From positions 1,538,501 to 1,602,500 of the forward strand of contig JACVTC010000012.1 of the NCBI GenBank assembly GCA_016946835.1: a DNA stretch of 64,000 nucleotides, read 5' to 3'. Below, piece after piece: positions 58,272 to 64,000 of the stretch. The stretch comes from Neocallimastix lanati (nom. inval.). Its lineage: Eukaryota > Neocallimastigomycota > Neocallimastigomycetes > Neocallimastigales > Neocallimastigaceae. The position numbers and the translations under genes were made by a program. Position 1 is the stretch's first letter. Every line of letters begins with the position of its first letter. The notes below the pieces were generated by a model. The model was not told the origin of the DNA. It did no database searches and saw only the letters and a list, made by a program, of their open reading frames with translations.

Positions 58272-58850
58272 CCCCAATGATGGAACCGAAGCTGTATGGT
58301 TTCTGAGGGGATCAGCAATTAGTATAATAATAAAATCTAAATTTTCAATTTTTAATGCAATCTTTATTTTTTATATAAATCAAAACTGTAGTTTTTTAAA
58401 TCAATTTTTCAATCAAAAGAATTTTTTACACTATACTACTAACAATATTGTTTTTTTATTTTTTCTCTTATATTTCTAAAATTTTTCTATTCTATATATA
58501 TTTAAAAATATATATATATATATATATATTTTTTTTATCTTTATATATTTTACTTTATATCTCTATATAAATTTTTATTTTAGGTTTTTTAATTTTCATA
58601 TCCTTTTAAAATAATTTCACTTTAAATAAATTTATTATTTTACATTATATTTTATTGAATAAATAATTTTTCCACTAACATTGTTTTTTTAATATATCTT
58701 AGGAAATTCAATTCATGTGAAACAATTAACTTTTATATTCAGTAAACTTAAATGTTAATATTTTATATATAATTCTTTGGTATACAATCCTTTTAATCAA
58801 TTCACATTAAATAGAAATTAAGTCAGTTTTGTTATCATCAAACTCTAAAC

Positions 58851-60452
58851 ATGGATGCTTCTAGCTCAATTAATACTACTCCCTTCCATCGTGGTTTCTA
58901 CTGCTTCGGTAATCATATGAACAATTATAGCCTTATCTTTATCCATAACCTTAATTCTTGGTCCCCTAGTAATCTAATGGCTCAAGTTATAAGTAAGATC
59001 CCTAACTACAATGAAATTATTCCATATGCTAAAAAACTTTTTTCTCCAAGGTACGGCTCATACTTCATTATTAGGGTTAATAAACACAAAAATGATCTCA
59101 AATTTTTCGATGTTTTAGATTTCTTAAGAGATAAAATTCCTGAAACAGCTAAAATTACCTGGACCTTGTGTAATAAACTTAAACAAATGAACAAGTCAAG
59201 AAAATCTAATAACATTGATGTTGAACTTAATCCTATGGCGAAAGATTTTTTCTCTAGCCATCTAAATTCAAATTCTTCTTTCTTTAATCTCTGTGTTAGT
59301 TGGAATATTAACGGTTGGAATACTGAAAAACGTGATAGTATTTTATATCTCAACTCTATTTTCAAACCTATATGTATCCGTTTACAAGAAACTGGAAAAA
59401 GTAAATATCTTCCAAAAGATGTTTCATCACCATTAATTCCATATTACAACTCAGTTTTCCTTAGAGCTAATCCTAAAATCCCTGGTATGAGAGGACTCTT
59501 TATTGGTGTTCATTCTTCGTGCTCTTTTTTCCAAGAACCGTTTTTATACAAATATATCATTTCAGTAAATATTACTTCTTTCTGGAATCAAAAATGTACT
59601 ATTGGTAATATCTACTTCCCTCAAAGCAAATGGAAGGAAGAAAGATTAGCTGCTTTTGATGAACTTTCTCAATGGTTACGTTTTCACAATAGAAAAAACG
59701 TTCCTGCTGTCCTAGTTGGTGATTATAACATGTCATTAAAGAAGATCAAAACATACATTTCAAATAATTTTCCTAATTGGTATATTGCTCCCTTATATGG
59801 TAATAAATTTACTTATGCCAAAGGTACTAGATCATCTTGCATTGACCATGTCATATATAATGAGGCTTTGGCAGCTCATTTTAATAAAACCTCGGTTTGC
59901 ACTTCATTTTATGGTATTTCTGATCATAAACCTATTATACTTTCTTGCAACAAAGTTCTCTCCGATGGCTTTATAAGGCCTGCTAAAGTTTCTAAATGGT
60001 CTACACATATTTGTAAAACAAAAAATTCAGATATTTTATCACATAATTATTTTTCAATCTTAGCAAATGACCTCGATTCTCATTACAATTCGCTCACGGA
60101 TGATGAAATGGTAGAAAAATTTATCAATACAGCAAATAATATCGGGAAGGATATTAAGGCTTTCATTCCAACAAATTTAAAGGGCTCTGCTTTTCACTGT
60201 CCTTATTACATTAAAAAACTATCTCATGAAAAACATATTGCATTTCGAAATATTAAGCCTTACTTTAACTGTGAAAATGTTGATAATTACCTTGAACAAT
60301 TTAATAAATATGAAAAACTTTGCAAATTAATCAAGAAAACAAAGAGCAAATTTCGTTCTGCTAGATTTAAAGCTAATATAGTAAAAATTGGTAATTATTT
60401 TTTGAATAAAGATTTCAAAAATGGATGGAGATGTTTAAAAAAAAATGGCTAA
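58851..60452 (+). pseudogene. LINE 5' coding part: N-terminal domain and endonuclease
   Basis: The first frame has 533 codons. Residues 1-140 are an unassigned N-terminal region with a YGSYFIIRV segment. Residues 145-365 form an exonuclease-endonuclease-phosphatase fold: WNINGW (N152), LQETG (E180), GDYN (D291, N293) and SDHKP (D358, H359). All catalytic positions of the APE-type endonuclease that nicks target DNA are kept. The region after 365 is a linker toward the reverse transcriptase. The frame stops at TAA 60,450-60,452, just after a run of nine A (60,437-60,445). The next frame overlaps it, so a one-base change in the A run separates the two. Confidence 0.88.
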
Positions 60453-60913
60453 ACCATCGTATTCATCTACTTCCCCTACTTGCATAAAATCTAAATTTGG
60501 TCAAGATATTATCTCTCCTACTAAACAATTAGATAGATGGGCTGAATATTATAAAGATCTAGCTTCTGATCCCTCAGGTCACAGCCTTAATCGTAACTTC
60601 TGGATCCATGCTTTAAGGAATATTAGTCTTAGATCCTCTACCTGGAATATCAACGATCCTATTACGATTAACGATATTAAAAAAACTATTTCATCTATGA
60701 AAAACAACAAAGCACCCGGTCCCGATGGTATCCCGATTGAATTCTACAAAGCTCTGTTTTGCAATGAAGAATTACTGGAAACACATACTTGCTGCTGGAA
60801 AGTGTCTTAAATTGATTTTTAATAAAATATGGAATGGGTCTTTTCCTAAAAAATGGAACTCAGCTTCTATTGTATCAATCCCTAAGAAAGGTGACCTATC
60901 AGATTGTAGTTAA
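60445..60913 (+). pseudogene. LINE middle coding part: start of the reverse transcriptase
   Basis: This part holds the linker and the RT entry motif NNKAPGPDGIPIEFYK near 60,705-60,750. It needs two frames. The first (60,445-60,810) runs out at a stop after a frame change around 60,770-60,790. The second (in frame with 60,725) continues with AAGKCLKLIFNKIW..FPKKWNSASIVSIPKKGDLSD until a TAA at about 60,911. There an extra T in AGTTAATTATCG separates it from YRGISL in the next frame. Each of these changes, like the one at 60,437-60,445, equals one surplus base. Confidence 0.82.
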
Positions 60914-62797
60914 TTATCGAGGTATTTCTCTCATTAATGTTGGACTGAAAATCATTTCAAAAATTATAACAGATAGAATATCTACATACGCACTCTCACA
61001 CAATTTCATTAGACCTGAACAATTTGGTTTTCGCAACCGTGAAGAATGCATTAGTTTATTCATTTCCGTTAGAGAAATTTGCCAAAGAAGAAAATTTCAA
61101 GGAAAATTCACATATTTAGCCTTTTTAGATCTTAAAAAAGCTTATGATTCAGTTCCTATTTTTAACATTCTTACTAAATTATATCGTTATGGAGTACGTG
61201 GTAAATGTTTTGATTTTCTATGTAATTTATATACTTCATCTAAAGCTCGTGCTCGATTTGCTTCAATGTTATCAAATGAATTACCTATTAAAAGAGGTGT
61301 TCCTCAAGGTTGTCCGTTATCTCCGATCTTATTCAATTTATTCATCAATGATATATTAAATGACTGTGAAAAGTATGGTGTTAATATTGGAAGAAAAAAG
61401 TGTTGTGGTGGACTCTTTGCTGATGATGTTGTTCTCATTGCTCCAAGTGCAAAAAATTTAGAAAAATTACTAAAAAAGGTACATAGATGGGCTAATTTAA
61501 ATGAAATGACTTTTGGTATTGAAAAATGTGCAACTATGGTTATAAAACCAATGAAATTCCAATCACCTCCAAACTATAGTGACCCAACCTTCTATTTAGG
61601 AATGAATGCTATTCCTAAAGTTTCTAGTTATATTTATCTTGGTATTCCTTTCTCTGATGATCTCTTACTAGAACACATTATATCTCACATGCATTTTAAA
61701 GTTAGAAAATCCCTTCTTTCATTTACACATTTCTTCTCAAATAAACTTATCCCTATTGCGTACAAGAAAAAAGTTCTTCAATCCTTTGTTATTAGTAAAG
61801 TAATTTATTATTCTCCTTTACTTGGTTCAAACAAATCAAGAACGGCCAGAATTCAAACATTAATTAATACTGGTCTATTTTGGTGTATCGGCTCCTTCTC
61901 TAAAAATGGTAAAACAAGTTCAGAAGACAATGACTATATTAGACATAATTCTACTATGAGTACTTATACTTTATCTCGAGATCTAAGCATTCCTCCTATT
62001 GCTGGTGTCTGTGCAGCTTTACAGATTAAATCTTTTGCAAAATGGAGTAAATCAAACTGTATTATAAAGGATCTTATTAAATCTATTCCCAAAATGCATC
62101 ATTATTCCTGGACTAAAGAATCAAGAACACTGTATAAAAAAATCAAAAAATATAAATGTGAAAAATATGACGATATTTTAGAACGTTACTGGAAATCAGT
62201 TTCCATATTTCAAGGTATTAAAGGTCAAAATTACGATCGTAATAAGTTCTCAAACAATAAAGCTATAATTATGCTTAGCTTAAAATATCCCCAATTCAAC
62301 TTAGGGTTTTCATGGATTATACGTTTACACTGTGGTTATAAATACAATACTACTATTGCTATTAGAATGGGTAGAGTTTCAGAAGATTGTCCCAAGTCTT
62401 GCCCCTGTTGTGGCGAAGATAAACAATCTTTTGAACATTGGATTTTTAAATGCGATGCTCTTGCATCTTTTCGATGGAATTCTTTCAATTTCATCGATGA
62501 TCTCTCTATGTTTTATTCCTTAGGAAGATTAGAGCGTTTAATCCTATTTCTTCCTATGACTCTATTTCTAATTTTGAAGATTATATCAATCATTATATAT
62601 ACTTGTTCCTTCTTGGTGGGACTTTAGTTTTAAATGAGCTACATTTCGATAGTGGGGAACAGAGACAATTAAATGAACTTCTTTTCAAAGGTTCATCTGA
62701 GTCACCTGTTCCAAAAATTGTGGGCTTGGCGGAATTCTTAACAAGTGCAATACCTATCATAAGTAGTTCGTTTGAGCTATTATTTGATAGGTATTGA
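60914..62797 (+). pseudogene. LINE 3' coding part: reverse transcriptase core and zinc-binding C terminus
   Basis: The frame open from 60,834 carries the RT palm: YRGISLINVGLK, AFLDLKKAYDSV with the first catalytic Asp, RGVPQGCPLSPILFN, and the catalytic FADD at 61,416-61,427. Then comes a thumb-like region and, near 62,399-62,454, the CxxC-x7-H-x4-C module typical of the zf-RVT family. Toward the end (around 62,520-62,545) the frame changes again, this time by one missing base. The more plausible terminus (YINHYIYLFLLGGTLVLNELH, ending FDRY at 62,797) lies in the other frame. No RNase H domain is seen. The protein would copy the element's RNA at a nicked target site; here it cannot be made as one chain. 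Confidence 0.88.
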
Positions 62798-63190
62798 AAA
62801 ATACCAAACTTATCCAAGAGCGTCAACGTCGTACTGATAAGGCATAATGATAATACAGGATTATCATCTATTACTACGAAGGATGATTCTCGCCCTAGTA
62901 GCTCAATAAATGATGAATCCAGGGAGAGTTTAGTGGACACCACACTATCTATTTTAAAGATGTTACTTCTAGGTTTTATTTCTTTTTTATTTGATAGGAA
63001 GGGAAAAATTCCCGCATAGTACAACTTGCCGAAATACATAGTATTTTCGAGCTTTTTTATTTTTTTATTTTTTAATTTTTTTATTTTTAATTTCAAATGT
63101 ACTTTTCACCTACATGTATTTTTTAAAATAAAATTAATAAAGTTTTGGAAGTGTATTCTCTTCCCTGTCTAAAAAAAAAAAAAAAAAAAA

Positions 63191-63204
63191 ATCTTAATGA
63201 TGGG
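63191..63204 (+). repeat. Right target-site duplication of the LINE
   Basis: This is an exact copy of ATCTTAATGATGGG at 58,258-58,271, directly after the A run. Confidence 0.85.
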
Positions 63205-63395
63205 TTCATAAGTCATCTGGACTCGGAGGGATTCAGTACGATGGTAGCTTTCTTTCTTTCTTTCTTTCTTTCAATTCCAAAAGAAAATCAAGCTAGTTGG
63301 CTCTCATGTCTAAATTATAATGTTAGCCGACGCTTTTCAAAAACCAAAGCATTGCGCAATGAATGTCTTGGTATGGATTGGTTTTGTATTTGATA
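63205..63395 (+). other. G+C-elevated remnant continuing the LINE target sequence
   Basis: This stretch follows the right target-site duplication and is the native continuation of the DNA the LINE entered. It is clearly less AT-rich than the host background, contains a (CTTT)n microsatellite at about 63,249-63,271, and has an open frame ending NECLGMDWFCI at 63,393. It may be the tail of an older element or a gene fragment; I recognise no domain. Confidence 0.35.
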
Positions 63396-63467
63396 ATTAA
63401 TTATCTTAAAATAATGATGATGCTTTTAATTTAATACTTTCACAAGAGATAGTTCCTTTTTTTTTTT

Positions 63468-63499
<32 letters not shown>

Positions 63500-64000
63500 A
63501 TTTTCTTTATTTGTTTTTTTTTTTTTCATGTACATACTATCTCTTCACCTAATATATATTGTACTTTAATGAGATTTATCATGTAATTCTTTTTTTTTCA
63601 TCCATATAATTATAGTATAAATTATTATCCATGTAAGAATTGGTTCATTCCACCTCATGTATAATGTTTTTATGTTATAACATGGTTTGGATGATTATTT
63701 ATCTTTTACTAACCTTCCAATTGTCTTTCAATTATTTTCATATGATATTTTAATTTTAGGTTTATGATTAAAAATTTAGAAATCAAAGATATCACCAACG
63801 ATTTGAATTTACATAATTTTAGCTAACTACAAACTGCGTGATAAACAAAATAATTAAAGAAATAATTCATTAATTTTATTGACTGTAAAAGAAACCAACA
63901 AGTCATTCAAGAATACTATTAATTACATAAGATATATATATAATAATAATAATAATTATATATCCCTTATTTTATTACAATTTACAAACTTTCAATTTAT
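63396..64000. other. AT-rich region, no gene seen
   Basis: The region has T tracts and a 10-bp inverted repeat (AAGAGATAGT near 63,445 and ACTATCTCTT near 63,536). Short less AT-rich stretches up to 63,840 show no supported frame. Confidence 0.5.

Larger units (their letters stand above)
58272..63190 (+). mobile_element. Non-LTR retrotransposon (LINE), full length but frameshifted
   Basis: The element is bounded by exact 14-bp direct repeats and ends in an A run of about 20 nt (63,171-63,190). The 5' leader of about 580 bp begins CCCCAATGATGGAACC. The coding region (58,851-62,797) has an N-terminal domain, an apurinic-type endonuclease, a reverse transcriptase and a C-terminal zinc-binding module, then a 3' leader of about 370 bp. 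The layout is that of an APE-type LINE; I cannot assign the clade (L1-like or Tad1-like) by eye. G+C is markedly higher than in the host DNA around it. Four frame changes make this copy non-functional as written, although short-homopolymer sequencing errors could explain some of them. Confidence 0.9.

Noticed and set aside
58264-58479. 71-residue frame at the LINE 5' end
   Set aside because: Begins inside the target-site duplication and lies in the LINE leader; no similarity to known ORF1 features could be seen.
62593-63096. 167-residue frame on the minus strand
   Set aside because: Antisense to the LINE C terminus and 3' leader; the sense strand has the recognisable zinc-binding and terminal motifs.

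Overview
The window looks like nuclear DNA of a fungus with an extremely AT-rich genome, most likely an anaerobic gut fungus (Neocallimastigomycota). The basis is intergenic DNA made almost wholly of A/T with long homopolymers and AAT microsatellites, short GT..AG introns, Asn-rich and Thr-rich low-complexity proteins, and a secreted CotH-like protein with Thr linkers, repeated beta-rich modules and a C-terminal CBM1-like cysteine module. Dictyostelids share the base composition, but the CotH/CBM architecture fits gut fungi better. No database search was possible, so this is an inference.

Genes are few. From left to right they are: a putative type I membrane protein with a Cys-rich (PSI-like) domain and an Asn-rich stalk (about 4.3-5.4 kb, + strand); a seven-exon isochorismatase-family hydrolase with a 10-nt micro-exon (10.4-12.5 kb, +); two almost identical intronless POT/PTR2 peptide transporters in inverted orientation (16.35-18.06 kb, -; 28.74-30.46 kb, +); a broken small gene (45.1-45.4 kb, -); a two-exon CotH-like multidomain secreted protein (53.55-57.14 kb, +); and a frameshifted non-LTR retrotransposon with a 14-bp target-site duplication (58.27-63.19 kb, +).

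The transporter pair sits in an inverted duplication. Its arms are about 15.19-18.57 kb and 28.40-31.34 kb, around a gene-free spacer of about 9.8 kb that holds an uninterrupted TAA array of about 720 bp. The flanks have diverged clearly while the reading frames are nearly identical, as expected if gene conversion or strong constraint acts on the coding part.

The most striking structure is at about 32.1-44.95 kb. It is an array of some 27 copies of a conserved core of about 70 bp, spaced mostly 350-450 bp apart and alternating between two variants. The array is laid out as a large imperfect palindrome centred near 37.8 kb, with a second orientation switch near 33.27 kb. Odd core variants recur in mirrored order on the two sides of the main axis.

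Smaller elements include a tRNA-like SINE with a poly-A tail (about 9.03-9.47 kb), a second short retroposon on the minus strand with a 10-bp target-site duplication (47.07-47.23 kb), a MITE-like element with 19-bp terminal inverted repeats (13.2-13.55 kb), several strong hairpins, and four long AAT arrays. The remaining sequence is AT-rich intergenic DNA in which I could support no gene.
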